DNA of 64,000 nt from Uloborus plumipes (GCA_038373865.1 JAXGGA010004500.1:23688-87687); one strand, 5' to 3'; counted from the stretch's first letter, positions 35,372 to 48,067 are shown. The notes: a model not told the origin generated them from the sequence alone. Translations and numbers: made by a program.

Positions 35372-35705
35372 CCAGGTGTGTAAGTATGAAACCGGAATTT
35401 CCCATAGGTGGCGCTAGATGTCGATGTAGTTCCCGACTCATCACGTCAGCGGTGTTTTGTTGTTGTATCGATATCAGACAAAGATTTCCAACTCACAATA
35501 ACACGAGTTTCATTCAGTAGCATTAGTTTATTAGAGATAAAAACATGTCGAGTTTTGTGCCAACAAATTACGATTTGCGGACGTCACTAGTTTTCTGTTT
35601 TCATCTGAAGAAAGCCGCAGCCGGATCGCATCGAATGCTTGTGGAGGCGTATGGTGAGCATGCTCTCGGTAAAACACAGTGTTTCGAGTGGTTCAAACGG
35701 TTCAG
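35372..35705 (+). pseudogene. mariner transposon, 5' half
   Basis: The terminal repeat CCAGGTGTGTAAGTATGAAA starts right after TA (35370-35371). The transposase starts at ATG 35545 (MSSFVPTNYDLRTSLVFCFH). The N-terminal helix-turn-helix follows: LKKAAAGSHRMLVEAYGEHALGKTQCFEWFKRF. At about 35705, where the family continues RSGDFDV, the sequence changes abruptly. The matching 3' half, same strand, starts about 44141. Together the two parts lack roughly 160-170 residues, so the break involved both an insertion and loss of mariner sequence, or a rearrangement. Confidence 0.88.
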
Positions 35706-36089
35706 GGGCACTACGGTCAAGCTTCCTAGAAGATACTCACTGTAGAGAAAACCGGTTTCTACCCCAGCGTGACGTCACATCTGGAGAGCCACAATTTCGC
35801 ACTACGTTGTAACATACGTTTACGTCTCCCTTCCTAGATTGACTGCCGAGCATTTCTCTCCCGCCCGAAACCGAGGGAGAACGCGTAATAGGTAGAGAGA
35901 AGTTCGTTTGTTTACTATCAAGATGGCTGAAATAGTTATGCTCGCGATTTGTCAGGATGAAGATGATGAATTCGAAAGAGGTCCTCGCCGGCGGACTTAA
36001 ATTGTATTCTATTTTCAGCGGGAAGAGCGGGATTTTTGTTTCATTTTAATCGGATACCGGCTTTTAAATAATTTTTTTCGTCTTCGGAA

Positions 36090-37800
36090 AGGGGGTGGGA
36101 ATTGTATTTTTGCAGCTATTATTTAGTATTTTACTTGACATATTTTTTTTTCCTGGAAAAGGGGGTTATAATTTGTTGAAATTAATTATACATTTCGTTT
36201 CTTTTCCCTCGAGAGTGATGGATCCCATTTTCGAATTTAAATGCATATTTATTTTACGTTTTCAAGCGCAGGGGGGGGGGGGTACGTTTCCACTTGTATT
36301 GTGCATGAAATGAAAGTTTTTTTTCCCGGAGAGAGGGTTTTCCGTATCGTTGTATTTACATATGTATTTTGTTAAAAATACATATCTTATTCTGTTTTCC
36401 GCTGCGGGGGGGAGGGGGGTACTTACATTTTTGGATTTATAAGGTTTATTTAAAGTATTTCTGTTGCCCCCCCCCCAGGAGAGTTTGAACCAGTGGTTGG
36501 AAAAACTACATATTTTTCGTAGCGAACTACAACTACAACTACTTTCTTATAAATGTAGTTAACTACAGCTACAACTACTTTTTTTTAAGTGTAGCGAGCT
36601 ACACTACTTTTGAAATGTAGTTGCTACTTCGCTACTTTTTAAAAAATAAATAGATAACAAGAATACACCGTTTGAGGATCGACCGAAAAAAATCGAAAGT
36701 GGTTTAGATTAAAAAATTACCTCATTCGAATATAAAATAGAAATAGGAATTGTCTTTGAATTTATTTGTTACTTTTCCTTTTTGTTCCTTTTTTTGCTAA
36801 AATTTGTGCTTTTTAGGTTTTTTTTTACAATTTTTACAAATATTCGCCAAAAGAAAAACCTTGTTTTTTTCCTTTGTTCTCTTTTGTTTTAATTTTTTTT
36901 ATTTATTTATTTTTTTAATTTAAAAGTAGTTTTCAGAAATCGCGACAAACTACTATTTTTTTGTATTGCGCATCTCACTACTCTACTGTTTTTTAAAAGT
37001 AGTGTGCTACACTACAAACTACTAAAAAATGTAGCTACTACAGTAGTTTCGCTACTTGTAGCGCGCTACATCCGACCACTGGTTTGAACTTCATTTCAAT
37101 TGCAGTGAATATTTAGTTAGATGCTTTTTTCTTTGGGAAGGGGGGGGGTATATTTTTTCTGATTCTATTGGTTAATAATTTATGATTCTTCATTCTTGAG
37201 AAGTGAACATTTAAATTTTCCAAATTGTGATGCGTATTTAATTTAAAGAGGTTTTTACTGCATTAAGGAGGGGGGGGGCAGTCGCTGTATTTTATCTATA
37301 TTTGTAATACTTATTTTCATTGAACTAATCTTTATGAGGGTGGGGGATACCACGAAAAATTCTGTTTCTTAGGGGAGATTTAGTCTTTTCATTTTTTGAA
37401 TAAAACTTGCAAAGCTTTTTTTTGTGTGTGTGTGTGTGTTGGGGGGGGGGGGGTTTATTTTTCGTGTGGTGTTGCGTATTTTGGTTTCGTTATTTTTTCA
37501 TCAGAAGAGGAGGTTTTTCTTGTTATTGTAATTAAATGTGTATTTTAACTAAGTTCCAATTTCCTTTTTTTGAAAGGGGGATTTAAAATTATTTTATTGT
37601 TTCAATTCACTCATTTGTCTTTACCGTGAACGGGTATTTCAATAAAATCATTTTTCTTCTGGAGAGGCGGGGGACTAATATTTTTCGAGTTAAAATAAGT
37701 CGCATTTAAATTAAATTCCTTTTTTCCGACTGAGAGGGATTTTAATGTTGCTTTCATCGTATCATTAAAAAACAAAATCCTTTGGGGGAGGGGGATTTTT
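36090..37800. repeat. Cluster of G-runs on one strand
   Basis: At least a dozen runs of 5-13 G on the plus strand, separated by roughly 50-100 bases of T-rich sequence (for example 36271-36282, 36404-36420, 37139-37148, 37267-37276, 37441-37453, 37783-37794). A C-run occurs once (36467-36477). The recurring form, a T-rich stretch then TTTCC-purines-GGGGG, suggests a degenerate tandem repeat. A hAT MITE (36491-37081) interrupts it. Confidence 0.65.
36491..37081. mobile_element. hAT MITE, CAGTGGTTGG family, copy 2 (complete)
   Basis: CAGTGGTTGGAAAAACTACA begins it and GCGCTACATCCGACCACTG ends it. A perfect 8-bp duplication GTTTGAAC (36483-36490 and 37082-37089) defines hAT. The ends are dense in ACTAC/GTAGT words. 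Non-coding, 591 bp. Confidence 0.95.
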
Positions 37801-37860
37801 TTCTAATTGTATTAGGCACTTAATTGTTGATTAACATTGAAGAAAACTTGTGAAAAACAG

Positions 37861-38415
37861 CTAAGATATCGATGCGCAAGCTACCAAAGCATAAGAAAAT
37901 GCGTAATGAAAACGCGCATTTTCTATAATTAAATCGGCTCTAATATTGCCCATTTTAAAATAAGAGCTTCCTGAAACTATGCTGTAACTATTTTTCGCAT
38001 TGGTTGAAAGATTAGACGAAATCCGAATAAAATATAGGCGCCGAAAGTTTGCGAAATTCTCGTAGAAAAGCATTAAGCACCCGGTTTTCTTGTGCCGCTC
38101 AGAAAGAGCGATGCATGGCAGGAAAATGCAACCCTGATTCCTCTGATCTTCGCCATGCCGGGCAAACTCGATTTGCGCACCGAGCAACCCTAAGGAGGGG
38201 GTTGTCCAGCAAGAGAAGTTATCGCTGAGCATGATTTGCGCCCTTACTTCCCCCCGAACCAAGAATGATCTCAAGTTCTCAGGGGTTGCCACTCCTGCAT
38301 CTTTATCAGTGAAAGTCTCGTTGGCGAAGATAAATGAAACGTAAATTGAATTTATTTTTAACGCGTTTGAAAAAAGTAAAAGACAATTAAGAGCAAGAAT
38401 CTGAGAGAGTGTCAC
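37861..38415 (-). other. 184-codon open frame, unidentified
   Basis: Minus-strand ORF beginning MTLSQILALNCLLLFSNALK, a possible hydrophobic start, with no motif I recognise. The surrounding DNA is mixed GC and has the look of a decayed dispersed repeat. It could be a broken gene or chance; there is no splice or promoter support. Confidence 0.2.
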
Positions 38416-40390
38416 GCCTGTGATTCATGACCTCTCAGATGTTTTCCAAAAAATTACCAAATGTTTATTATCTTATTGAAAGACCAAATCCAGAATGTTT
38501 TGCTCTAAAGTTGAGTTGTTTAGTTTTTATGGATCCCTAAAGTTGAAGGTGCGGCATCAAAAATTAAGCGGATTTTCAAGACATGGAAATTGTTGTGAGC
38601 CAAAACTCTTACCAGGAACTGTTTAACTCCAATTTTCTTTTTGTATATGGAATATAGAAGGTTGAAACTTTACAAAATGAATGTTAAATTTGTGCTAAGT
38701 TGTTGCCGTAACGTCAGTGAAGGCCCTCAAAACAGGGCATTTTTGACGTTTTTTAGCGTTTTTGAGGGCCAAAAACAGCTTGTACATTTCAGTTGGCACG
38801 GCAAAAGTAGTGTCGTTTGAAAGACCAGTGTAAGCACTTTAAAATAATGTATAAATAACCGAGGAAAGTTCAACGTGCTTTTAGTTGCGTAAGGCCGAAA
38901 TATGAAAACTGTCATATTTTACGGATATTCAAACGGTCATAACTTCCTCTGCCCACAACATATTGCAATATTTTTTTCGCCAATGTCATACTCTATTCTT
39001 TGTCTTAACAGAACAGTTGAGTCCTTTGAGGCGAAATGTGAAAAAATTTTTTACAAAAAATTTATTTTTTTCTATGCATCTATATAGCGGCTCTAATCCA
39101 GACCTGCTAACGATTTCCCTAATTTTGACGAAACCTGTATGTTCGCATAATTTTAGGATCGCCTATTAGTTTTAATAAAATTTTGATATTCCGATTTATT
39201 TGGATACTTAATTCTTCATCATTTTTAAAGCGGGAAATGAACCTATATTAATTTTACTGCTATTAATAAGGTGTACAGTATTAAATATAACAATTTTCAC
39301 AGAACATGACTTATGCATTTTCTTTGACCATTAACAAGTTATATAGCAATCAAATAAAATATGTCGAGACGCATTTGAAAAAATATAAATTATTGACTTA
39401 AAATCTAAATTTAATATAATTTTTGGCCACATAATTCGCACGGTGTGTGATGATGTTTAAATGATATATTCAATCGTGGCACTTGGCACTCAATTAAAAC
39501 CTTTGTTTCGAAGAAAATCAAGCAGTAAATATAACATGATCAATGTTTTTAGAGAATTGTAGAGTTTGAGAATAAATCAATTAAAAATAATATTACGCAA
39601 AACCTTGGTTTTTTACTAAGATATATTTTATTGTGTCATTTATGTTTTCAGAGTGCGGTATAAGTAGAAGTACGTGTGATTATTTATAACACATATTCAC
39701 TTTTTATCCGTGAACTTCACAATATTGAAGGAACATGTAGTTACTAATTCAGTTCCGGGTTATACAGCAATGCATAATCAAGTTAACTTTTAAACCAAAG
39801 AAATAAAAACAATTGTATACCACGTACGAACCACGTCGTACATCTAATGCCCCCAATTGCTATACTCATTCTTTAAAAGAAAAGTAGGAGAAAGTATTGT
39901 GTTCTAAAACTGCCCGTTCCTTCCTGGAAATGTTTTGAGTAAAGGCTTTTAGGGAATTTGCACCTGCGTTTACAATTCTAGAAACATTCCAGCTTAATCT
40001 CTGAATACTACTATTGTATGAGGTTCATACCTCCCCCTAAGTAGAATTGATAAGGCTCCATACATACAAAAGAAGTATCCTTACACGATATTGTCAGCAG
40101 ATTTTTGTATGAGACCTTTTAAAAGATAAGAACAACCTGTAACAATTCAAAAGTGAAATTATAGGTGACTTTTTTGACCTCAGAAAATTTAGAGGTCAAT
40201 AACTCATACATGAATATCAAACCAAAGACAGAGTCTTCTTTTTACTTTCATTTTATCGCCGTACTCTATTGAATATATTTATTTTACAGTCTTTTTCAAG
40301 ACTAATTCTTCTGTTTCGTTTCATTTCACTCATTTGATTGATGGATGATTCTCATATGTATAGTAGTAAAGGTAAAATGTTATTTTTATA
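38416..40390. other. No gene seen
   Basis: AT-rich, without recognised elements. Confidence 0.5.
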
Positions 40391-40891
40391 TAGTCAAACC
40401 TCGAATTCGAAGAGAGCAGTAAAAAAATTAGAGTTATCGGAAATTCGAGTTGTCGAAATTCCTTGATTAGTGGGCGAAGGGATTGGTTACTGAGAGCATA
40501 GTGCATGTATCTTTAAAAGTTTAAATTAAATAGTTACTTTTTCATTTCTTCATTCAAAAAAAGAAAAAAAAAAACAGAATCAATGCTGGTTTGCTTTAAA
40601 TTCAAGCCTTTTTCACGTTCAACTACAATTTCTAAATGAGAAAGTATTCTAAATTAAGTAGCATCTGAATTGGTTGCCCATAAAATACACACGTTTTGGA
40701 ACAAGGAAAGAAAAAATGGAATCCGAGTGAAAATAAAATATTTCGAGTTATCGAGGGTTTAAAACTGGAAATTTCGACTTAACAAGGTAATTTTAGCATT
40801 GACAATATAGGATGCATGAAGGGAAAGAAAAATTCTTCGAGATATCCGAAAAAGTCGAGTTATCAAGGTTGGAGTTATCAAGGTTCGACTG
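40391..40891. mobile_element. Pogo/Tigger-like MITE
   Basis: The left end TAGTCAAACCTCGAATTCGA and the right end TTATCAAGGTTCGACTG followed by TA. Subterminal words TCGAGTTATC/GTTATCGGAAATTCGAG recur internally. These are typical pogo-type ends with a TA target. No transposase. Confidence 0.7.
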
Positions 40892-41904
40892 TAACAAGTA
40901 TAAATTTCGTTCAGTTAAACGTATACATTCTACAAAAGTTTCCATTCAAGATTCAATGCTTCCTTCAATGCACCTCACACGAACATTTTTGAATTAATAA
41001 AAAACTTGAAACTTGCTCAAACTGATACTAAACAGCATTCGCAGCGATGATGAACAAACTACAAATAACAATCCTAAACAAAGACAAGATTTTGTTCAAG
41101 AAAAAAAGTCATAGCTAGAAAACAACAAGTTTGATGTGTTATATTTTTTGAAATATGTATCATACAGAATACCTAAAATATAACTTTCACTTAATAAATA
41201 TTTTTGAAGTTTTCTGTATTGCATTGTATTTTTTATGCTCAACAATTATGTTCTATTTTCAGTTATTTTTAAAAATGATTTTGTAAATAATTACTCGGGA
41301 GATTAAATAATTAACTTTTATCAAAGACTTAATAATATGCAAATTACACATTCTCTAAAATATGTCATGCTTTTATAGTATTGAAGAAAGTACAATTTCA
41401 TGCTATTTGTTATACTTATGTTACAGAAAATTACATTAATTTATTGTTGAACAATTTTGCGGAACTGTGATATTTTTAAAACAGCATATTGAACATAAGA
41501 ATTTTTCCCCCTTGGATTATTGTATTTTTTAAGTTGAATTTAATGGTATAGTTGAATTAAAAAAAATAATTTTTGGATCATTATTAAAAATTTCTTCAAA
41601 TAATGGACTCTGACAGACCTGCTACTTTTTCCAATCTCAATCAGTCACCATACTTTTAACAAATTTTTGAGAATCATTCAAAATGCATTTCAGAAATTCA
41701 ACTACACCATCAAATTCAGCTTAAAAATACAAAAATCCAGGTGGAAAATATCCCTTGTTCAATATTTTGCGTTTCATATTACAAAATACAGTCTTTTGCT
41801 TTAGAAATGTTAACGGTGGAATTGCCCTGTAAACAATATTCATCTGGGTTTCTTCTTCAAAGAATACTTAAGAGTTTAAAAATTGATTAAAAATTATTTA
41901 GAAA

Positions 41905-41985
41905 ACATTTTTACTGCCGATTATGAAAAATCAGCAAATCGGCAGATTACTGATTACTGCCTATCAATCGGTGCAACTCTAGTTT
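41905..41985. mobile_element. Decayed right end of the TAGGGATGCACCGAT hAT family
   Basis: CTGCCGATTATG, AAATCGGCAG and ATCAATCGGTGCAACTCTA follow the layout of 21595-21682. No intact left end is found; the preceding 0.9 kb is AT-rich and may be its interior. Confidence 0.5.
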
Positions 41986-42899
41986 GTTCGAAATATTTCA
42001 CTAATTTTAACAAAAAAGCTTATAACATAAATCTTTCCCTTTTATTTTCACAAAACTCTAAAATTGATCAACAACAATAGTCTGAGTCATGAAATAACAA
42101 AAATCAATAAATAAATAAAATAAAATATAAATATTGAATAAAAATAAATTACAGGATGAAAATGTAATTGTAATAGCTAAAAGCCCGGATTATGTATACT
42201 AAAAACAGGAAAATATAATTGCAAATATGCACTAAAAATATTCAAAATTTGCACTAAAAGTTGACAAAAAAACCTAATAATAATTTTCACCTATACACAG
42301 GGAAAATTTGTTATAATATCTAATAAAAAATTATCTATCTAGCATTTGTTAATAATGCTAGAATTTCGTCTTGAAACAATAATTCGTGCAGAAAATTAAA
42401 TGCACATTTATTGATTTTGCTACAAAATCACAATTTATATTTCAATATTTTCTTTAACAAGGCACGGCCTTTTGTCTTTGAATGTGATTTCTGATGATTT
42501 TTTTCTTTTATCATTGACTACACAAGTAGAGTCTCTGCGTTTATTTAACTGAAATTTTTCCAATGGTCTTAAAACTTTCTTTGTGCAGAACAATGTTTTT
42601 TTTTTTTTTTTTTTTTGAAAAACGCACTAATATGCATTTATTTTAAAATGCTCCGTTTTTAGGCATGTATATGCAGCAGATACAAAAATATGTAACTATA
42701 TATGCACACATGCATTAGCATGTAATCCTAGCTGTAGCTTCAAAAAAAAAAAAAAAAAAAACATTTCGAGAACAAAAATATGTAGATTTATGTTTTTGAT
42801 TTTTATAGAAGCTAAATTTTACATATGTGTAATATATGTTTGTAATGTATGATGAATTATAAAACTTACTTATAGAAATAGGGATATATTCAAGTATAA

Positions 42900-43175
42900 A
42901 ATTGAAGGGGCAAGTGGATAAAGGTGATATGTAACGATTTTGGGAAAACTTAATTTTTACCATGGAATAAAGGTGATAAGGTAATGTTTTTTTTTTTTTT
43001 TTTTTTTGAAAGCTTTTTCTAAAAATTTAAAAGATTTTCACATATCACCTTTATTCACTTGCCCCTTCAATTGAGTTTGTAAGTTAACACAACTGAACAC
43101 ACACTAATTAGAATTTGTGTAAATCAGTGAAATTCAAATGTCACATATCACCTTTATCCATTTGCCCCTTCAATT
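42900..43175. mobile_element. Hairpin MITE with TATCACCTTTAT ends
   Basis: The left end AATTGAAGGGGCAAGTGGAT and right end ATCCATTTGCCCCTTCAATT are inverted repeats of about 33 bp with one mismatch. A third copy of the end lies inside at 43041-43072, in the same orientation as the right end. Non-coding. Confidence 0.7.
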
Positions 43176-44140
43176 ATGTTACATAATTGCCATTGTGCAT
43201 GGAAATGACAATACCAGATATAATACATGCATTTCTCTTCAGAGAATTGTCTTTTTGCGTGATTATTGTTATTAGATTTCATTTTTGTCTGCGAACCATT
43301 AGAATCTATTTTTTTAAATAATTCTTAAGAAAATGACGAGGCACAGTTATTGTAACAGATGTATGGTGTATTATGTTTTGAATATTTCTACTTAAACGAT
43401 ATTTATAGAAAGAGACTATCACTTTATACTTTAGGAAATCTGAACATTCTATCTGATCAAAATCGTTCCTCCCTCATAAAAGAAAAAAATCATTAAATTT
43501 TTGTGTATTTCCTGCAACTCAAAAAGTATGCAAATAGATTTAATTTTAGATTTAAGCCTGTTATCTCTTTGCAGGTTTAAAAATACGAAAAACGTAACAC
43601 TTTCGTACTTCCCTATATAATCTTTCCCTTCGTCTCACCGAAGTATTTATATTTATGAGAAATTTATAAATAAATAAATATATACAAATGTACTTAAATA
43701 TAATATATACTTATTGTATATGCAGATAAGAAAACAATATACACATATATATTTAAATATCAACATATATTTATTTGTATTGTAAAGCAAAGCTGCAAAA
43801 TTAAATAAGTTTCAAAATGTTATATTTTTTCTAAGTAAATCCGCGATATATTGGCGACTTTTTCACTGTCCAAGCTATTGGGTCAAGAAATACTCGCCAA
43901 GCAGGGAAGAGGTTACAAAATCATTCACGCAGATTTGAGCTCGGACTGGGGGAGACTAATTTTCTGCTTCACCAGGCTTGGTCCGGGGAAGCCCTTTTCT
44001 CCCCCCGAGGTGCGCAACTCAGGTCTTCCCGCCATGCCATGTGAGATACGAAACCATTTGATTGGTCAATCGTTTTCCCCTCTCGATACGCGTCAGATGG
44101 AGAGAAAATTCTCGCTCGGTAAGCCTTGTTGGACGAAGAT
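43176..44140. other. No gene seen
   Basis: AT-rich until about 43840, then a GC-richer 300 bp leading to the mariner junction. The open frame at 43851-44162 has no recognisable domain and crosses the junction. Confidence 0.45.
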
Positions 44141-44636
44141 CTGGGGAAACTGTCAATACTGAACGCTACCGACAACAAATGACCAATTTGAATCGAGCTT
44201 TGAGTGCAAAACGACCAGAATACCAACAAACACAACACAAGGTGATTTTGCTGCATGACGACGCACCAGCACACAAAGCAAAACGGCTCCAGGAAACAAT
44301 AGAGTCGTTCCGTTGGGAGATTCTTTTGCATGCGGCTTACTCACCTGACCTTGTCCCATCCGATTATTACTTGTTTGCATCGATGGGACACGCAATTGCT
44401 GAGCAGCGCTTGACTTCTTATGAAGCTGTACGAAAATGTCTTGATGACTGGTTTGCCCCAAAAGATCAACAGTTCTTTTAGCGCGGAATCCACAAATTGC
44501 CAAAAAGATGGCAAAAATGTATAGATAGCGACGGACAATACTTTGAATACGGTACCTTGTATCGTATCGTATCGTATCATTACAATAAACGTGTTTTTTC
44601 TGTAGAAAAATTCCGGTTTCATACTTACACACCTGG
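44141..44636 (+). pseudogene. mariner transposon, 3' half
   Basis: The sequence resumes at GETVNTERYRQQM and continues through LNRALSAKRPEYQQ, VILLHDDAPAHKAK (second catalytic Asp context), HAAYSPDLVPSDYYLFASMGH (the third Asp of the DD34D mariner triad lies in SDYYLF) and LDDWFAPKDQQFF. A TAG stop then replaces a sense codon before RGIHKLPKRW. The 3' terminal repeat complements the 5' one (TTTCATACTTACACACCTGG) and is followed by TA (44637-44638). Confidence 0.9.
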
Positions 44637-44799
44637 TACTTATCAAATACGTGCTGTTATTGAAAAGTAACCCTTTATTACAAAATAAACAACTAAATTT
44701 CAATATAAATCTGAGCAAGTAATTATATACAATAAGTGATTATGTGTAATGATTACATACAAGTTGATTTAACGTATTTGAACTTGCTAGTAATTTACT

Positions 44800-46690
44800 T
44801 CAATATACAACATTTTCCATTGCAGTATTTATACATTGGTGCACACAGTCCATTTTTGAAGCACTCACAAGTTTTTCAGAGCAGTTTGTTTTGCACTTGC
44901 ATGACGTAAATTCGCTTAAAACATTTCACCTCTTTCAAGAATTCATTTGTTGATTTAGTCTCTATGAGAAGCCTTTCTGACTTATTTAATCCATCAAAAT
45001 TAGATTGTGGTGGTTCCGTCACTGAAAGATATGCTGGATTTGCAAATAATGACACTTAATGTGGTAAGTGAGGGACCTTTTTAGAGGATGATATCTCGGG
45101 AAATATAAGAGAAATTTTTGAGCCTTGCTGCTGAAATAGCACATGCTGAAACATTGAAATGCTTGTTCCATGGAAAGAGTCATTGCTTGTTGTACTACTA
45201 GAGTTACAATAAAAATTATCGTGAACGGCCGTTGTAAAGCACCGGTCCTGAAATTAAGGAAATGTCGTTTTATATTTTTCAATTTGTTTGACTGATGCTT
45301 TGCAGAGTCCAGTAGAAATCTTTGGAAGCCTTGGGTAAGAAATGAAAAGTTCCAAAATATGCATTATGTCAACAAGATTTTTTTTTATTGCCTGTTCATG
45401 TACTTTCATGGCTAGATAAATTGGTATTGGTTGTTCCTTGTCCACTTGATGCTTGATCTTTTGCTTTGTTAATTTGTTTGACGTATGCATAGTAAATACT
45501 ACTAACTGACAAATTATGAGTAATGGTTGAGAAGAAAGACCATCAGTATTGCAAGTACCATATAACAAGTTATTTATAAAGGACGGAAGAAGAGGATCAA
45601 CATCTTCTTGCTGACATGACTCTTCAAATTTGCCTTCAAAGTTGACTGATGACTTTAAAATGCATGTCCTAATGGAATTCACTGCCATGTCATTTGCAAC
45701 AGCATCTTCAAACCTGTAGTACAGGAAACACATATTGATTCATTCACCTTTACAAACTAAAACATATTGAAGGCCTGATTTCTCTGTACGCATATCTCCA
45801 TGTCCAAAGTGTGATAATATTTTTTCTCTTAGCCTGATATTGTGAGTGAAACATCATTAGCAGATATAGTTTCGATTGAGAAATTATGTTGTAGCATAAG
45901 TTTTCTATTCTTTCTGAATAATATTTTAGTAAAGCGAATATTCTGAAAACTGGATACTTATCTTTGTTAACTCTAACATCTTGGATGTAAGAAATTACTC
46001 GATAACAGGGCAATTAATTCAATTAGTGAATAAATACTTTCCTCAGAACAATCATTTGCTGTCCTACAACAAGTACGGTAGTACTTGCATTCTTGAGCTA
46101 TCATGTCAGCTTGTGCCAACTCAGCAGTGAGCATACTGTCTTCTTTTATTAACACACAATTTCGTATTTTTCGTCAACTGATTTCGTCAGAACTAGATGT
46201 AACTCCTGTCCATTTTCACCAGGCTTATCACAAAAGAAACACAAATCTGAAAAGGATGAAGTTCATTTCTTTCTTTTCTGTGGAACTGAAACCCTTTTTC
46301 AAAATGTTCACTTACGTGGCACTCTTCAAAGTTTTCCTTTCTTTTTCTTTCTTCAGCTCTTCTGACTTTTGTACTGTTATACCTCAAACTACAGGATTTA
46401 TGCCACTTATATCTCTTTTCAATAAATGTTTCCGATAAAAATAATTTTTCAAATATAAATCTAGCTACATTTACAAAGTCTGATATTTCGCCTAAATTTT
46501 GCCAGTTTTGACAGATTTTCGGACCTTGTTTCATACCCTCGGTACAGATCTGATACATTTAAAGTTGCTGTAGGGCACAATATATTTTTTTGAGTTAATT
46601 CCGGACAGAAAATAAATTTAATCCCGTTAATATCTGTTGTAAGAATTTTGGTAAAAAGAACACTTCTTCGGGTACTTGCCATTTAAATTT
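44800..46690 (-). pseudogene. Decayed gene of an unnamed repeat-associated family
   Basis: Minus-strand pieces in several frames keep the order of one long protein. A head at 46690-46460 is followed by FIEKRYKWHKSCSLRYNSTK (46450 region) and TAELAQADMIAQECKYYRTC (46130-46070). Then come VISYIQDVRVNKDKYPVFRI (46000-45930), PIPIYLAMKVHEQAIKKNLVD (45440-45370), LFISYPRLPKISTGL, and SSTTSNDSFHGTSISMFQH (45200-45140). The tail is Cys-rich: CECFKNGLCAPMYKYCNGKC (44880-44810). I recall this order from uncharacterised proteins abundant in cnidarian, fish and arthropod genomes (memory, unverified). Several frameshifts and stops, plus a likely internal deletion near 44985, make it dead. Its function is unknown; a mobile-element origin is inferred from copy number. 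Confidence 0.6.
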
Positions 46691-47439
46691 TCAGACTTTA
46701 ACACTTAAACGAAATTAAAATAAATGCATTTAAAACAATACTTTTGAACATGTAAAACCACACGACTCTAAGAAACCCTAACTTGTAAAAATATAACCAT
46801 CTTTCCTAATCTCGATCCATATAAATAGCATTTACGGGAACATATGAACAATGACGCATGTTACCAATGATAAACAGTCACTGGAAAATATTCGTCATCT
46901 AATGAACGACCATATTTGAAGAAAAAAATCAACAACGGCAACAATAATAAAAATAAGAGGAAAAATAATTTTAAAACTAAAAATTCAAAATTTCTGAAAT
47001 TGAAACTTTAAATTTCATTTTGTTGGAATTATGCTATCTTGACATTAACTTTCCTTTCAAGTTCTTATGCTTCTGTACCCTTGGGGAACACTTTTGATGA
47101 TGTGTGCTTAGTCATAAAAAAAGAGAGGTATCATGACCGGATAATCGGACAGTTCGGTCAATTAGGATCCGGATAACCAGCACCATACTTTGATTTAACA
47201 CTAATTTGATGTATATTTATACATTCTTCGACCATTAATGCATTTATCGGGGGAGGAAATTCACTTCCATGAATTTATTCTTAAAAGATATTGATTTGCC
47301 AAAAAAAAAGCACTTTTTGGGTGGTTATTTTTAAATTTAGTCTTTAAAAGGAGCTTTAAACAATAAAAAATACTATAAACGCCTATGTTATGACATAGCC
47401 AGCGATTTAAGAAGAAAATAATGATAATTACAAAAAAGG
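46691..47439. other. No gene seen
   Basis: AT-rich. ATAATCGGACAGTTCGGTCA and GATCCGGATAACCAGC at 47138-47182 resemble decayed transposon-end sequence, without a partner. Confidence 0.5.
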
Positions 47440-47610
47440 GGCATTTCTACTTTTGGACCAAAAATGGCCGCTGAGAGGGGTTTGGGTTGGAATTCCGGTT
47501 GGCTCCCCTTCTAAAATTGTTTGTATACATAATGTCTACAAACCTACTAAGTTTCATGATTTTATCACAAAATGCAGTTTCTTTTCCCGTAGCCCCGTAC
47601 TATGACTGTG
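47440..47610. repeat. Dispersed repeat, copy B (reverse of 34220-34520)
   Basis: TTTTGGACCAAAAATGGCCG, GGCTCCCCTTCTAAAATTGT and TCATGATTTTATCACAAAAT are reverse complements of words in copy A, in reverse order. Confidence 0.65.
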
Positions 47611-48067
47611 CAGTTGAAAGTTGCACTTATAATAGAACACAAATTTTTAAAAACATCATCAACAATTAACGTGTTTCAGGGTTTAAAGGTCACCAACTTT
47701 TTCAATGCAAAGTGTGAGTTTCAGGATCCGCTAAAATCTATCGAAAGACTTGACATAGTAAAATTTCACAATGAAAAAGATATTCCTTCAAACCCCGAAA
47801 CACGTGCCAGCAATCGGTTATCTAATTTATATCTCTGTAACATTATTTTTTATCCTACTGTAAGTTAGTAACACAAAGGCATTTATTTCTTATTGTCGTT
47901 AACTTTTAAGACCAATCCCTCTCTCTGACTTAATAACAAAAAAATCTGATATTTGGTCCTTGATGTCTTGAAGTACTAAAATTAGCTCATGACAGAATTT
48001 CTATATGCATGCACTTTAATTATTTGACATGATTTATTTCCAATTCAAAGTCAATGATAAAAGTATA

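Larger units (their letters stand above)
35706..44140. mobile_element. 8.4-kb insertion or rearrangement between mariner halves
   Basis: The mariner sequence is interrupted from about 35705 to 44141. The intervening DNA contains the G-run region, a hAT MITE, a pogo-like MITE, a decayed hAT end and a hairpin MITE. No terminal repeats or target duplication were found at its borders. It starts GGCACTACGGTCAAGC and ends GTTGGACGAAGAT. A short frame at 35922-35999 (MAEIVMLAICQDEDDEF) is not identified. Confidence 0.5.

Noticed and set aside
37861..38415. 184-codon ORF as a host gene
   Set aside because: No recognisable motif and no splice or promoter context; listed only as an unidentified frame.
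44062..44481. SETMAR-like host gene from the mariner frame
   Set aside because: No SET domain nearby. The fragment ends in its own TIR and TA and carries a premature stop, so it is an ordinary mariner remnant.
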